A stretch of DNA of 64,000 nt from Alkalibacterium sp. (GCA_020832185.1 JAFIFE010000028.1:124001-188000), one strand, 5' to 3'; shown: positions 35,976 through 45,011, counted from the stretch's first letter. The notes: generated by a model not told the origin, from the letters alone. Made by a program: numbers and translations.

Positions 35976-36584
35976 TTAAATAGTAATGCCTGATTTTTCA
36001 AAATGCAGTTTAAGTGCAGCAATATCTCCATCAAACACGTGTCCATCCATCCCGTGAGTTGCGGCGCCTTCAATGTTCTGAGGCAGATCATCTACGAAGA
36101 AACACTCAGAAGGATTGAGTTCAAAGTGAGTAAAGAATTTCTGGTAAATCTCAGTCTCCGGCTTGATGCATTTCCAGTCAGAAGATAGAAACAATCCATC
36201 AAAATACTGAATGCCAGGAATGATCTGTTTAAACTGATGAAAATCCTGAGAGACATTTGAGAATAAGTAGAGGTTATAGCCGTTCTTTTTTAGACGGTTT
36301 AAGACATCTTCCATTTCTGAAATGGGAGTCATCATTTTATACCATGTATCCATTACTTCTGTAACAGGTGCTTGCAGCGTTTCAGGTAGACGCTGTGAGG
36401 CATTATTAATAATTTCTTCTTTGGTGATGGTTCCTCGATCATACAGCAGCCATTCATCTGCGAAGAAAATTTCATTTAATAAGAGTTGTTGATGATCGGT
36501 GTTGGAAGTAAAGGTTTGAATGAAATCTGCTGGTGCATAACGAATCAAGACATTTCCCATATCAAATACGACATTTTTTATCAT
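35976..36584 (-). CDS. HAD family IA phosphatase (YihX-like)
   Basis: 202 residues from the ATG at 36584, chosen because AAGGAG lies 9 bases upstream; the frame is open further but without a site. HAD motif I FDMGNVL, motif II LFSNVS, motif III K in KPETEIY, motif IV FVDDLPQN. FDxGN at motif I is shared with the glucose-1-phosphatase YihX and related enzymes. Cytosolic; substrate not assignable. Stands alone. Confidence 0.88.
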   Translation of the reverse strand: MIKNVVFDMGNVLIRYAPADFIQTFTSNTDHQQLLLNEIFFADEWLLYDRGTITKEEIINNASQRLPETLQAPVTEVMDTWYKMMTPISEMEDVLNRLKKNGYNLYLFSNVSQDFHQFKQIIPGIQYFDGLFLSSDWKCIKPETEIYQKFFTHFELNPSECFFVDDLPQNIEGAATHGMDGHVFDGDIAALKLHFEKSGITI

Positions 36585-36688
36585 GTGTAAACGCTCCTTA
36601 TTGAGTTTAGTTAAAACCATCTTCCTTTAAAATATACCATATATAATAGTCATTTGAGAGAATTTAATAACTATTTCAACACGCGATA

Positions 36689-36717
36689 TTGACAATGCCT
36701 TTAAACATTGATATGAT
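36689..36717 (+). promoter_or_regulatory. promoter of tRNA-Leu
   Basis: TTGACA (36689-36694), 17-base spacer, TATGAT (36712-36717), 20 bases before the mature tRNA 5' end. Confidence 0.8.
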
Positions 36718-36736
36718 AGCTTTTGTTGAGTATAAA

Positions 36737-36820
36737 GCGCACGTGGCGGAATGGTAGACGCGTCAGCTTGAGGGGCTGGTGGGGCGTAGCCCCGTGGAAG
36801 TTCGAGTCTTCTCGTGCGCA
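36737..36820 (+). tRNA. tRNA-Leu (anticodon GAG)
   Basis: 84 nt. Acceptor arms GCGCACG and CGTGCGC with discriminator A, D arm GGCGGAATGGTAGACGC, anticodon loop TTGAGGG (anticodon GAG), long class II variable arm TGGGGCGTAGCCCCG and T arm with GTTCGAGTC. CCA is not encoded. Single gene with its own promoter and terminator, reading CUC/CUU codons. Confidence 0.95.
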
Positions 36821-36856
36821 TCGTATTAAATCAAATAGATAATATAACTAATTTTA

Positions 36857-36896
36857 AAAGAGACCCGCTGCTGATTTTTAAGCAGCGGGTCTCTTT
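36857..36896 (+). terminator. strong terminator after tRNA-Leu
   Basis: AAAGAGACCCGCTGCT and AGCAGCGGGTCTCTTT form a 16-bp perfect stem with an 8-base loop. Confidence 0.88.
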
Positions 36897-37014
36897 GTGT
36901 CTCTTACTGAGAGTGAAACAAGCCTGTCACGCAAGCTTTATAGACTGGTTTTTTTGATATCATCATGCATAATAATATACAATGGAAAAATGAAAAATGA
37001 TGGAGGGGTTACAA

Positions 37015-37371
37015 TTGATAAAAGGAAAGTGTCTTTGTGGTGACACCCAAGTTGAAGTTAAGGCTTTAAAGAGCTCGGTTATAGTCTGTCATTGCAGTAT
37101 GTGTGTGAAACAGGCTGCGGGTCCTCTTTTTTATTCAGATGCAGTGAAAGAAAAAGACTATCATTTTTCTGAGACATCTGAGGTCTCTACTTACGAATCG
37201 TCACATCATGCAGAAAGAGGATTTTGCGGAAAGTGTGGAACGTTTGTATTTATGCGATATAAAAAAAATACAAATACGCATTTTAATATCGAACTATTTG
37301 AAGAATTGGATAAGTCGATTTTGTCGGAAATTCATCTGAAAGACAAGAAAGGGTATTATTCCTTATCATAA
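37015..37371 (+). CDS. GFA family (CENP-V/GFA zinc-binding) protein
   Basis: 118 residues from TTG 37015, preceded by GGAGGGG at 6 bases; in-frame ATGs at 36997 and 37000 lie before that site. Zinc-ligand pattern CLCG, CHCSMC and FCGKCGT. GFA proteins were named for glutathione-dependent formaldehyde activation, but most have no proven activity. Glutathione reductase and glyoxalase-fold genes elsewhere in the window make a thiol-linked role plausible, no more. Confidence 0.82.
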   Translation: MIKGKCLCGDTQVEVKALKSSVIVCHCSMCVKQAAGPLFYSDAVKEKDYHFSETSEVSTYESSHHAERGFCGKCGTFVFMRYKKNTNTHFNIELFEELDKSILSEIHLKDKKGYYSLS

Positions 37372-37440
37372 GAGCTGAATCCACAGTCATTGACTAAAAT
37401 CTATCGGCATGTTCATGTGTAGTAAATAAATGCACTGTAT

Positions 37441-38187
37441 TTACTTGTTTCTAACTTCAAGCTCTTCCATCTTGACTAACAGTTGTCCTATTTTCTGATT
37501 AAGTTCTTTGATTTCATCATTTTCTTTAGATGTGTCTTCTTCTTCGGTGATAATAAAGAATGAAGTAAGGGTGCTGGTCAGTGCACCAAACATGCCGATA
37601 CCTGTCAGCATAAGAACCATGGCAGTCAATCGGCCTATTCCCGAAACAGGGGAGATGTCTCCATATCCGACAGTGGTTGACGTTACAAAAGCCCACCATA
37701 AGGAATCAATAAAGTTCACACCTTCAGCTAATGAATAAACAGTTGCGCCTAACACCAATATCGTACCACTCGCATAAACCATATAGGCAAATCCATTTGT
37801 ATTAAAAAATGTCTTCACGTGTTTTGTGGCTTTTCCAATCAGACCAACCACTCTAGTCAGTCGGAATAAACGAGTAGTGCGGCTTAAACGTGTCAGTCTT
37901 GCGATTCGAAAGAGTCGTGCCAAACGAAATACTGCGAACACTGAATGAAAAGGAATAATTGCGACAAGGTCCATAATATTATTTCTGAAGAAATGACCTT
38001 TCTGGTTTGAGCGAATCAGTCTACTAATGTAATCATATGTAAACAAGAGTAAAATCAACAAATCTATTTCTCTAAAAGGTGAGAGTGCTAAATCGAAAAT
38101 TGCTAAACTGTCTAAGATAACCAGACTGACAGAAATAATGGCAAGAACGATAATGATTGGATCATAATATTTTTTTAGTGTATTCAA
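37441..38187 (-). CDS. voltage-gated potassium channel
   Basis: 248 residues from TTG at 38187, five bases after AGAAGGA; the frame is open to 38223 without a better site. Six membrane segments: S1-S3 (about 10-85), an S4 with arginine every third or fourth residue (RLARLFRIARLTRLSRTTRL), then pore helix with selectivity filter TTVGYGD and S6. A short C-terminal coiled coil (KENDEIKELNQKIGQLLVKM) may drive tetramer assembly. KvAP-like Kv channel. Confidence 0.92.
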   Translation of the reverse strand: MNTLKKYYDPIIIVLAIISVSLVILDSLAIFDLALSPFREIDLLILLLFTYDYISRLIRSNQKGHFFRNNIMDLVAIIPFHSVFAVFRLARLFRIARLTRLSRTTRLFRLTRVVGLIGKATKHVKTFFNTNGFAYMVYASGTILVLGATVYSLAEGVNFIDSLWWAFVTSTTVGYGDISPVSGIGRLTAMVLMLTGIGMFGALTSTLTSFFIITEEEDTSKENDEIKELNQKIGQLLVKMEELEVRNK

Positions 38188-38221
38188 TGTAATCCTTCTT
38201 TCTTTGGTGTAATTATAAAAC

Positions 38222-38266
38222 AAAAAATAAACCGTTCAGCTTTTTCAGTTGAACGGTTTATTTTTT
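38222..38266. terminator. terminator after the DUF1801 gene
   Basis: AAAAAATAAACCGTTCA and TGAACGGTTTATTTTTT, near-perfect long stem; works for the minus-strand gene ending at 38276. Confidence 0.85.
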
Positions 38267-38275
38267 CGCCAGGAG

Positions 38276-38647
38276 TTACTTCCGCCAGAACGCGGTATTG
38301 TCAGCTTTATCTTCAATATTGAACATTACGATTTTTCTCAGCAGGTCATAATCTACAGGCTGATTCCATTTAATTCTGAAGATTTCCTTAGTGGCTTCAT
38401 ATCCAGCAGCAGCCAGTTCATTTTCAAATTGTCGCATGCCGGCCCGTTCAGGTGCTACAGATATGTGTTTTTTTGATGCGCTGAACCCGATGATATAGGT
38501 CCCGTGGTCTGTATACATTGGCTGGTTCCAGCCAATTTTCTTCTCTAATTGAGGAAACTCTTTATCAATCCATAAAAAGAGTTCAGCCAGTCGTTCCCTC
38601 TGATCAACATCATCAAGCTTGGTTAAAAACTCGTCGAAACTTACCAT
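38276..38647 (-). CDS. DUF1801 (YdhG-like) domain protein
   Basis: 123 residues. WNQPMYTDHGTYIIGFSASKKHISV and the C-terminal IKWNQPVDYDLLRKIV mark the DUF1801/YdhG fold, which includes the Bacillus frataxin-like iron chaperone Fra. Whether this one chaperones iron is unproven. AGGAGG before the ATG; single-gene unit. Confidence 0.82.
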   Translation of the reverse strand: MVSFDEFLTKLDDVDQRERLAELFLWIDKEFPQLEKKIGWNQPMYTDHGTYIIGFSASKKHISVAPERAGMRQFENELAAAGYEATKEIFRIKWNQPVDYDLLRKIVMFNIEDKADNTAFWRK

Positions 38648-38744
38648 GATCGCATCCTCCTTCGAATGGCGTACCCACTCATTTTATTTCTTTCATTATA
38701 ACGTACCTGACAGGCTGTGTAACGTGTGATTTGTAATTTTATCG

Positions 38745-38798
38745 TTAGACTTTGATTTTCATTAGTGCTATAGTAACCCATATTGTTGCGAGCGCAAC
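38745..38798 (+). promoter_or_regulatory. promoter and palindromic MarR operator
   Basis: TTAGAC (38745-38750), 18-base spacer, TATAGT (38769-38774). Immediately at the predicted start of transcription lies GTTGCG-AG-CGCAAC (38785-38798), a perfect palindrome, a natural operator for the MarR protein encoded next. Confidence 0.65.
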
Positions 38799-38821
38799 TA
38801 GTTGTCTTAAGGAGGAATAAA

Positions 38822-39250
38822 ATGGATTTTTTAATGCGCTACATCAACCGTACGACACGGTTATCTGAACTTTACCGAAACGAAAAAATGAAACAGTATG
38901 ACTTAGGGGGAATGCACCATACATATATTATTAATATTTGTCAGAACCCAGGGGTCTCTCAAGACGATTTGGCTCAACTGATTTACGTAAATAAAAGCAA
39001 TGTGGCCAGGCAATTATCTGTCCTTGAAAAAAAGGGGTATATCACCCGTAAACCATGTGCAGAAGATGGCAGGAAATTACTGGTTTTTCCGACTGATAAA
39101 GCTCATGACGTGTACCCTAAAGTTGTGAACATTCTGAAAGACTGGAACGACATTATTTTCGAAGGGCTGTCTGAGACAGAAAAGACTGAACTGGAAAAAC
39201 AATTACAACTAATGATGGAGAAAGCAAGAGCTGAGGTTCATGACTTTTAG
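38822..39250 (+). CDS. MarR family transcriptional regulator
   Basis: 142 residues from ATG 38822 behind AAGGAGG. Winged helix with PGVSQDDLAQLIYVNKSNVARQLSVLEKKGYITRK, flanked by dimerisation helices, as in MarR. It heads an operon with two ABC exporter half-transporters and probably represses it by binding the palindrome at 38785-38798 until a drug ligand is bound. The single Cys of the wing (KPCAEDG) could make it redox-sensitive; speculative. Confidence 0.9.
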   Translation: MDFLMRYINRTTRLSELYRNEKMKQYDLGGMHHTYIINICQNPGVSQDDLAQLIYVNKSNVARQLSVLEKKGYITRKPCAEDGRKLLVFPTDKAHDVYPKVVNILKDWNDIIFEGLSETEKTELEKQLQLMMEKARAEVHDF

Positions 39251-39277
39251 ACATTAAAAATAGAGAGGCCGTTATGT

Positions 39278-40993
39278 ATGAACTTATTGATTCACTATTT
39301 AAAACCGTTATGGAAAAGAATGCTGCTGGGTTTTTCAGTTAAATTTACTGGAACTATTATGGATCTGTTTTTACCATGGATACTGGCCTATATGATCGAT
39401 GTGATTGTTCCAACTCAGAATATCAATCGTGTTGTTTTGTGGGGAGGCGTGATGGTCATCTGTTCCATCATCGCTGTCGTCACGAGTATTAAGGCGAATA
39501 GAATGGCGTCCAGTGTGGCCAGAGATGCTGTAGAGGATATCAGACATGATCTATACGAGAAAATTTCCTATTTGTCAGCTAGTCAGGCTGATTATTTCAC
39601 TACACCTTCGCTGATCTCCCGTTTGACCTCAGATACCTACAATATTCACCGCACAATCGGGTTGATGCAGCGGATAGGTGTACGTGCACCTATTCTGCTG
39701 ATCGGGGGAATTGTGATGACGTTGACCCTTGATCCTATGCTGACCCTGGTGATGATAGGTGTCTTACCATTTGCAACAGTCACAGTTTATACATTGTCTA
39801 AAAGGGGTGTTCCTCTTTTCGACAAGCTGCAGCAAGAGGTAGACCGTCTCGTTCGTACAGTTAGAGAAAATATTACCGGTGCAAGAGTGATCAAGGCATT
39901 ATCTAAGACTGAGTATGAAAAAGAACGATTTGAGGGAGTGAATCAGCGTGTAGTAGCTGCTGAAACGAAGGCCAATAAAACCATGGCCGCGACGACTCCA
40001 CTCATGAATTTATTTTTAAACAGTGGACTTGCTTTAGTTATTTTAGCCAGTGCGTATAGAGTGAATGCAGGACTCACCCAACCAGGGGTAGTCATTGCGT
40101 TTATGACCTACTTTACAATCATCTTGAACTCGATGCTGAGTATCACACGAATATTTGTCCTGTTTTCCAGAGGGATTGCATCGGCGGATCGTATTCATGA
40201 GATTATCAACACAGAACCAGATTTACTTGTTAACCCTCGTGATGAAAAAAGAGACACTGCTCATATTCGTTTCGATCATGTGTCGTTTGGCTACCATTCA
40301 GGCAAACACATTCTGAAAAATATCACCTTCAAATTAAATAAAGGGGAAACGCTAGGCATTATTGGAGCAACAGGAAGCGGAAAAACGACCATAATTAAAC
40401 TGCTTTTAAGATTATACGACACAGACGAGGGAGATATTCGAATCGATGGGGTCAATGTGAACAGTTTAAGTTTAAAAGACCTGCATACAAAGTTTGGGGT
40501 TGCCTTCCAAAAAGACTTTCTCTACGCAGATTCACTCAAGGAAAATATCGGTTTTGGACGGAATATCAGTGAGGAAAGTATTTCAACGGCCGCTGAAGAT
40601 GCACAAGCCAAAGAGTTTATAGATTCCCTTGATGACGGACTGGCCCATCATCTGAACGCCAAAGGAACGAATTTGAGTGGAGGGCAGAAACAGCGGGTGC
40701 TTTTATCGAGAGCGCTTGCCAATAACCCTGAACTATTGATTTTAGATGATTCATCGAGTGCGCTGGACTATAAAACGGATTCCAGGCTGCGTAAAGTGCT
40801 GACTGAGAAATATGCGGATACAACAACGATTATGATTGCTCAAAGAATTAGTTCGATCCAGCAATCTGATGCGATTATCATGCTGGATAACGGTGAGATG
40901 ATCGGATACGGGACGCATGAAGAACTGCTTGAATCTTGTCCACCATATAAAGAAATTTATGAGAATCAGTCAGGAGGGGAGCAAGTTGCCTAG
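39278..40993 (+). CDS. heterodimeric ABC multidrug exporter, subunit 1 (degenerate site half)
   Basis: 571 residues: six membrane segments (about 15-305), then an ATPase domain with Walker A GATGSGKT, an intact LSGGQKQR signature and Walker B LLILDDSSSALD. The Asp after the Walker B Asp stands where the catalytic Glu usually is, the mark of the non-hydrolysing site in heterodimers such as BmrC, EfrC and LmrC. Overlaps the start of subunit 2 by 8 bases. Likely drug or lipid exporter. Confidence 0.92.
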   Translation: MNLLIHYLKPLWKRMLLGFSVKFTGTIMDLFLPWILAYMIDVIVPTQNINRVVLWGGVMVICSIIAVVTSIKANRMASSVARDAVEDIRHDLYEKISYLSASQADYFTTPSLISRLTSDTYNIHRTIGLMQRIGVRAPILLIGGIVMTLTLDPMLTLVMIGVLPFATVTVYTLSKRGVPLFDKLQQEVDRLVRTVRENITGARVIKALSKTEYEKERFEGVNQRVVAAETKANKTMAATTPLMNLFLNSGLALVILASAYRVNAGLTQPGVVIAFMTYFTIILNSMLSITRIFVLFSRGIASADRIHEIINTEPDLLVNPRDEKRDTAHIRFDHVSFGYHSGKHILKNITFKLNKGETLGIIGATGSGKTTIIKLLLRLYDTDEGDIRIDGVNVNSLSLKDLHTKFGVAFQKDFLYADSLKENIGFGRNISEESISTAAEDAQAKEFIDSLDDGLAHHLNAKGTNLSGGQKQRVLLSRALANNPELLILDDSSSALDYKTDSRLRKVLTEKYADTTTIMIAQRISSIQQSDAIIMLDNGEMIGYGTHEELLESCPPYKEIYENQSGGEQVA

Positions 40994-42785
40994 AGGAGGA
41001 AGACGCACACCACGTACACGTAAGCCGGGGAAACTTAAAACAAGTCGCTGGCATGTGTTAAAACGCTTATGGGGTTATTTGTACCGCTATAAATGGCTGC
41101 TGCTTTTAGCGACGGTTCTTATGGTCACGAGTAATCTCTTCTCATTAGTCGGACCTTACCTTTCTGGGTTAGCTATCGATTCGATCCAGCCGGGACCTGA
41201 TAATGTTCTCTTTAATCAAGTATTTTTCTACGTCGGATTAATGATCACGTTTTTCATCCTGTCATCTATTCTGGAATACACGATGCAGCGGATCATGATC
41301 AGACTGACTCAAAAGACGATTCACCGCATGCGAAAAGACGTATTCAATAAAATGTCAGAACTCCCCGTGGGGTACTTTGATCAGCATCAGATTGGAGATA
41401 TCATCAGTCGAGTAACCTATGACATTGATACGATCAATCAGTCTTTGTCCAATGATTTCATACAAGTACTGACAAGTGCGATTACAATTATCGTCTCTTT
41501 AACAATGATGATACTGATTTCACCCATACTGACGTTAGTTTTCTGCATTACCATTCCTGCTTCGGTGTTTTTAACGAAATACATGGTCAGCCGTTTCCGA
41601 CCGTTATTCCGCAAACGCTCAGAAAAACTGGGGGAATTAAATGGCTACGTGGAAGAAATGATTTCAGGTCAGCAGACGATCAAAGCCTATAACCAGGAAG
41701 AAAATATGATCGGGCGATTTGATGAGAAAAATAATGAAGCAGTAGATGCTTATTATAATGCCGATTATTACGGGAGTATGGTCGGTCCATCGATCAATTT
41801 TATCAATAATTTATCCTTGTCTCTGGTAAGTGTCGTAGGAGCGCTGCTCTTTCTGATGAATATGTTGACACTTGGAGCATTGTCCTCATTCGTTCTTTAC
41901 TCTCGACGTTTTTCTGGGCCGATCAATGAGCTGGCTAACATCATCAGTGAACTGCAGTCAGCTTTTGCAGCCGCTGAACGGGTCTTTTTACTTATAGATG
42001 AACCCGCAGAAGCTTCAGATGTAGAGGATGCCCATGTATACAAAGATGTAAAAGGAAATGTGAGCATGAATGATGTGTCATTCGGGTATACACCTGATAA
42101 ACTAACTATTCACGATCTGGACTTCAAAGCACCGGAAGGAAGCGTCATTGCCATAGTCGGTCCGACGGGAGCTGGGAAAACGACACTCGTTAACCTGCTC
42201 ATGCGTTTCTATGACCCGAATGAAGGAGATATAGAACTGGATGGTCTGGATACTACTTTGGCAACCCGTGAGAGCCTACGTCTATCTTTTGCAATGGTCC
42301 TTCAGGATACCTGGCTCTTTTCGGGAACGATTTTTGAGAACCTGGCATATGGGAAAGAAAATGTCCGTATGAAAGAAGTGGAAGAGGCTGCAAAAGCTGC
42401 TCAAATTCACTCGTTCATTATGAGTTTGCCTAAGGGGTATGAGACGGTGATTGATGAAGAAGGGCTGAATATTTCTCAAGGGCAGAAGCAGTTACTGACC
42501 ATTGCCCGAGCCATGATTTTAGACGCCAGCCTTCTGATATTAGATGAGGCCACGTCCAATGTTGATACGCAGACTGAAATGAAAATTCAGCACGCCATGA
42601 AGCGTCTGATGAAGGGTAAAACCTCATTCGTCATTGCTCACCGGCTATCGACTATTCGAAATGCGGACGCCATATTAGTCGTTGATGACGGACGCATAGT
42701 AGAGCAAGGCAATCACGAAGAACTGCTCGAAGAAAAAGGTGTCTATTCAGAACTGTACTACTCTCAATTTGAGAATTTCGCCTAA
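40986..42785 (+). CDS. heterodimeric ABC multidrug exporter, subunit 2 (catalytic half)
   Basis: 599 residues from TTG 40986, six bases after AGGAGGGG and 8 bases inside the previous gene. Basic N-terminal tail (RGGRRTPRTRKPGKLK), six membrane segments, then Walker A GPTGAGKT, the signature ISQGQKQL (canonical LSGGQ altered) and canonical Walker B LLILDEATSNVD. The altered signature faces subunit 1's Asp-type Walker B, while subunit 1's intact LSGGQ completes the working site: exactly the asymmetry of BmrCD/EfrCD. Confidence 0.92.
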   Translation: MPRGGRRTPRTRKPGKLKTSRWHVLKRLWGYLYRYKWLLLLATVLMVTSNLFSLVGPYLSGLAIDSIQPGPDNVLFNQVFFYVGLMITFFILSSILEYTMQRIMIRLTQKTIHRMRKDVFNKMSELPVGYFDQHQIGDIISRVTYDIDTINQSLSNDFIQVLTSAITIIVSLTMMILISPILTLVFCITIPASVFLTKYMVSRFRPLFRKRSEKLGELNGYVEEMISGQQTIKAYNQEENMIGRFDEKNNEAVDAYYNADYYGSMVGPSINFINNLSLSLVSVVGALLFLMNMLTLGALSSFVLYSRRFSGPINELANIISELQSAFAAAERVFLLIDEPAEASDVEDAHVYKDVKGNVSMNDVSFGYTPDKLTIHDLDFKAPEGSVIAIVGPTGAGKTTLVNLLMRFYDPNEGDIELDGLDTTLATRESLRLSFAMVLQDTWLFSGTIFENLAYGKENVRMKEVEEAAKAAQIHSFIMSLPKGYETVIDEEGLNISQGQKQLLTIARAMILDASLLILDEATSNVDTQTEMKIQHAMKRLMKGKTSFVIAHRLSTIRNADAILVVDDGRIVEQGNHEELLEEKGVYSELYYSQFENFA

Positions 42786-42836
42786 TTCACAGGTTATGAC
42801 AGCTTCAATTGATTGCTCGACGCCAGTCTATATAAA

Positions 42837-42886
42837 AAATCATCCTCCTTCACATTTCGAATCGAAACGAAAGAGGATGACTTTTT
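42837..42886. terminator. bidirectional terminator
   Basis: TCATCCTC pairs with GAGGATGA, with an inner TTTCG/CGAAA stem; A-rich on one side, TTTTT on the other, between convergent genes. Confidence 0.75.
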
Positions 42887-42909
42887 GTTCTCATATCGAT
42901 AACAGGTGA

Positions 42910-43827
42910 TTACAGTAAAAAATAGGTTGCGATACTGATCATTATTGGCATAGAAACGATTGAAAAGAAGCTGGCCAGGATAATGATGCGGGCACCATAT
43001 TCGTAATCTCCACCATAAAGCTGTGAAAAGAGAGCAGTATTGACTGCAGTCGGTGTACAGTTTGCAATAGCTAAGACCAACAGCACTGAAGGATCACTGA
43101 TAGGTAAAAGCCATATCAAAAATAAGGCGACTACAGGTGCGATGACTAAACGAATAGCCACGATCCAGTAGTTGGATTTGACCAGAAAAATGTCTTTCAT
43201 TTTGCTTCGAGCTAAGTAACCTCCGAGTAAAATCATCCCGAGTGGGGAACTCAATCCACCGATAGTATCCAAGCTGCTGTACAGTACTTCAGGAAGTGGA
43301 ATCCGTGTAATGTAGAGTCCGAATCCGACAAACGCCCCTATACTGGCCGGGTTTGTGAATATCGATTTAATCGTGATCGGCTGTTTTCCTTCTGACAGTA
43401 TCCAGATACCATAGGTGAACTGAAAAACGGCAGAGGTTACAATATACATGGACAAGTAAAAGATACCTTCATAGCCGAGAATAGGCAAAATGATGGGGAT
43501 CCCCATAAAGGCAGTATTCGAGAAGACAATGGCGTACTTGTCAATTTTAGACCGTTTTCTAAGTAAGGTGTGTGCAATCAGTATGCGTGATAAGGTAATG
43601 GCCAAAGCGCCCATTAAAGAGGTGAGAAGCAGCTGGAGCTGATTGGCATCATAATCCTGCTGAAATGAGAGCATTAATACAATAGGAATCACAAATTTTG
43701 TGACGATGTTTGCCAGTTGCTGACTTCCACTCATATTGAGAAAATTGATTTTGACTAAAGTAAATCCGAACATCATAATAAAGAACATTTGAAGCAGCTG
43801 ATTAAAAATGACTGAAGATATATCCAT
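42910..43827 (-). CDS. AEC family (auxin efflux carrier-type) transporter
   Basis: 305 residues, ten membrane segments in two inverted halves, with the family features MFGFTLVKINF near the N-terminus and LLALAIANCTPTAVNTALFSQLYG (quoted in part: ANCTPTAVNTALFS) in the second half. In lactic acid bacteria AEC members such as MleP move malate or related organic acids. No malolactic gene is adjacent, so the substrate is open. Single gene. Confidence 0.87.
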   Translation of the reverse strand: MDISSVIFNQLLQMFFIMMFGFTLVKINFLNMSGSQQLANIVTKFVIPIVLMLSFQQDYDANQLQLLLTSLMGALAITLSRILIAHTLLRKRSKIDKYAIVFSNTAFMGIPIILPILGYEGIFYLSMYIVTSAVFQFTYGIWILSEGKQPITIKSIFTNPASIGAFVGFGLYITRIPLPEVLYSSLDTIGGLSSPLGMILLGGYLARSKMKDIFLVKSNYWIVAIRLVIAPVVALFLIWLLPISDPSVLLVLAIANCTPTAVNTALFSQLYGGDYEYGARIIILASFFSIVSMPIMISIATYFLL

Positions 43828-43962
43828 ACGTTTCGCCTTCTATCCAATCTATAGTAAACTAGTATTATTAACACTTTATCATAATACTATACGCTCAATT
43901 TTAATCAAATGCAAAATAATGTATGATTATGTATGAAAATGAATCTAAAGGAGAGAGTTCAA

Positions 43963-44349
43963 ATGAAATTAAATGCTATTCACCATGCAGCAATCATTGC
44001 GAGTGATTATCAGAAGTCGAAACTGTTTTATACTGAGCTATTAGGATTGACAATTATTCGCGAAGTATATCGGGAAGAGAGGAAGTCATACAAACTTGAT
44101 TTGAAGATCGGACAGAGTCAAATTGAATTATTTTCTTTTCCCGATCCCCCTAAACGAGTAAATGGGCCAGAAGCAGTCGGACTCCGTCATTTATGTTTTG
44201 AAGTAGATCATGTAGATGAAGTGAAACGTGATCTCGAAATGAAAGGAGTAGAGGTTGAAGAGATTAGAGTAGATCCCTACACAGAAAAAAGATTCACCTT
44301 TTTTAAAGATCCGGATGGTTTGCCACTTGAACTGTACGAGAAGGAATAG
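43963..44349 (+). CDS. VOC (glyoxalase-fold) metalloprotein, YaeR/SMU1112c type
   Basis: 128 residues from ATG 43963 behind GGAGAG. Begins AIHHAAIIASDYQKSKLFYTELLG (in part), with possible metal ligands His in IHHAA, Glu in QIELFSF, His in RHLCFEV and Glu in LPLELYE: the H-E-H-E set of glyoxalase I. The YaeR/SMU1112c group has the fold but its reaction is unknown. A strong terminator follows. Confidence 0.86.
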   Translation: MKLNAIHHAAIIASDYQKSKLFYTELLGLTIIREVYREERKSYKLDLKIGQSQIELFSFPDPPKRVNGPEAVGLRHLCFEVDHVDEVKRDLEMKGVEVEEIRVDPYTEKRFTFFKDPDGLPLELYEKE

Positions 44350-44356
44350 TACGCAT

Positions 44357-44388
44357 AAAAGCACCCCTGTTTCCGCAGGGGTGCTTTT
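44357..44388 (+). terminator. strong rho-independent terminator
   Basis: AAAAGCACCCCTG and CAGGGGTGCTTTT, 13-bp perfect stem with a 6-base loop. Confidence 0.92.
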
Positions 44389-44408
44389 GCATAGAAAGGA
44401 GATGATTT

Positions 44409-44504
44409 ATGAAAAAGAAAACTAGTAGTACTGCTACTAACTTTGTTTCTATACAAATGATAACGCATACATTTAAAATAGTCAACAACTTTTTGTTAAA
44501 ATAG
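44409..44504 (+). CDS. possible 31-residue small protein
   Basis: ATG 44409 stands 7 bases after AAAGGAG, a strong site, and opens a 31-codon frame beginning MKKKTSSTATNFVSI and ending KIVNNFLLK. It lies between two glyoxalase-fold genes, just past a terminator, with no obvious promoter of its own. Polar N-terminus, weakly amphipathic middle, no clear membrane segment. Not recognised; could be a chance frame. Confidence 0.35.
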   Translation: MKKKTSSTATNFVSIQMITHTFKIVNNFLLK

Positions 44505-44514
44505 TCCAAAAAAA

Positions 44515-44592
44515 TTAAACGCTTTCAAAATAGGCTTTTTAAGCTCACTTGTTGTCAGATTGCTTGACGCATTATTAAAAGTAAGGCAAAAT
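44515..44592 (+). promoter_or_regulatory. promoter with cre-like site before the glyoxalase gene
   Basis: TTGACG (44564-44569), 17-base spacer, CAAAAT (44587-44592). Upstream, TTAAACGCTTTCAA (44515-44528) read on the minus strand is TTGAAAGCGTTTAA, one mismatch from the cre consensus. CcpA may therefore act from upstream. Confidence 0.45.
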
Positions 44593-44624
44593 GAAAACAT
44601 AATCATGAAGGAGGAATGTACATT

Positions 44625-45011
44625 ATGCGTAAACGTATGCTGCATACATGTGTTCGAGTGAAAGATCTGGAAAAATCATTGACCTTTTATAAAGAAGTTT
44701 TGGGACTGAAAGAAGTAAGGAAGCTGGATTACCCTGAAAGTAAATTTACATTAGTTTACCTTGCGCTTCCTGGAGACGATATTGAGCTGGAATTAACGTA
44801 CAATTATGATCAGGAAGAACCGTATGATCTAGGAAACGGCTATGGCCATATTGCCATTGGTGTAGAGAACCTGGAAGATACGCATGAAGAGTTCAGTCAG
44901 TCCGGACAAGATGTCACTGACTTAAAGGGACTATCAGACGGTGCTGCAACTTATTTCTTCATTAAAGACCCGGATGGGTATAAAATCGAAATCATCCAAC
45001 TAAGAGATTAA
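44625..45011 (+). CDS. gloA: lactoylglutathione lyase (glyoxalase I)
   Basis: 128 residues from ATG 44625, 10 bases after AAGGAGG; an ATG at 44616 is too close to that site. HTCVRVKDLEKSLTFYKEVLGL and the ligand set His (LHTCVRV), Glu (DIELELTYN), His (GYGHIAIGV), Glu (YKIEIIQL) match GloA. It turns the methylglyoxal-glutathione hemithioacetal into lactoylglutathione. The gor gene at 23.2 kb is consistent with a glutathione or similar thiol pool. Confidence 0.88.
   Translation: MRKRMLHTCVRVKDLEKSLTFYKEVLGLKEVRKLDYPESKFTLVYLALPGDDIELELTYNYDQEEPYDLGNGYGHIAIGVENLEDTHEEFSQSGQDVTDLKGLSDGAATYFFIKDPDGYKIEIIQLRD

Noticed and set aside
36737-36820. tRNA-Leu as an integration site of a mobile element
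   Set aside because: No integrase and no repeat of the tRNA 3' end was seen on either side.
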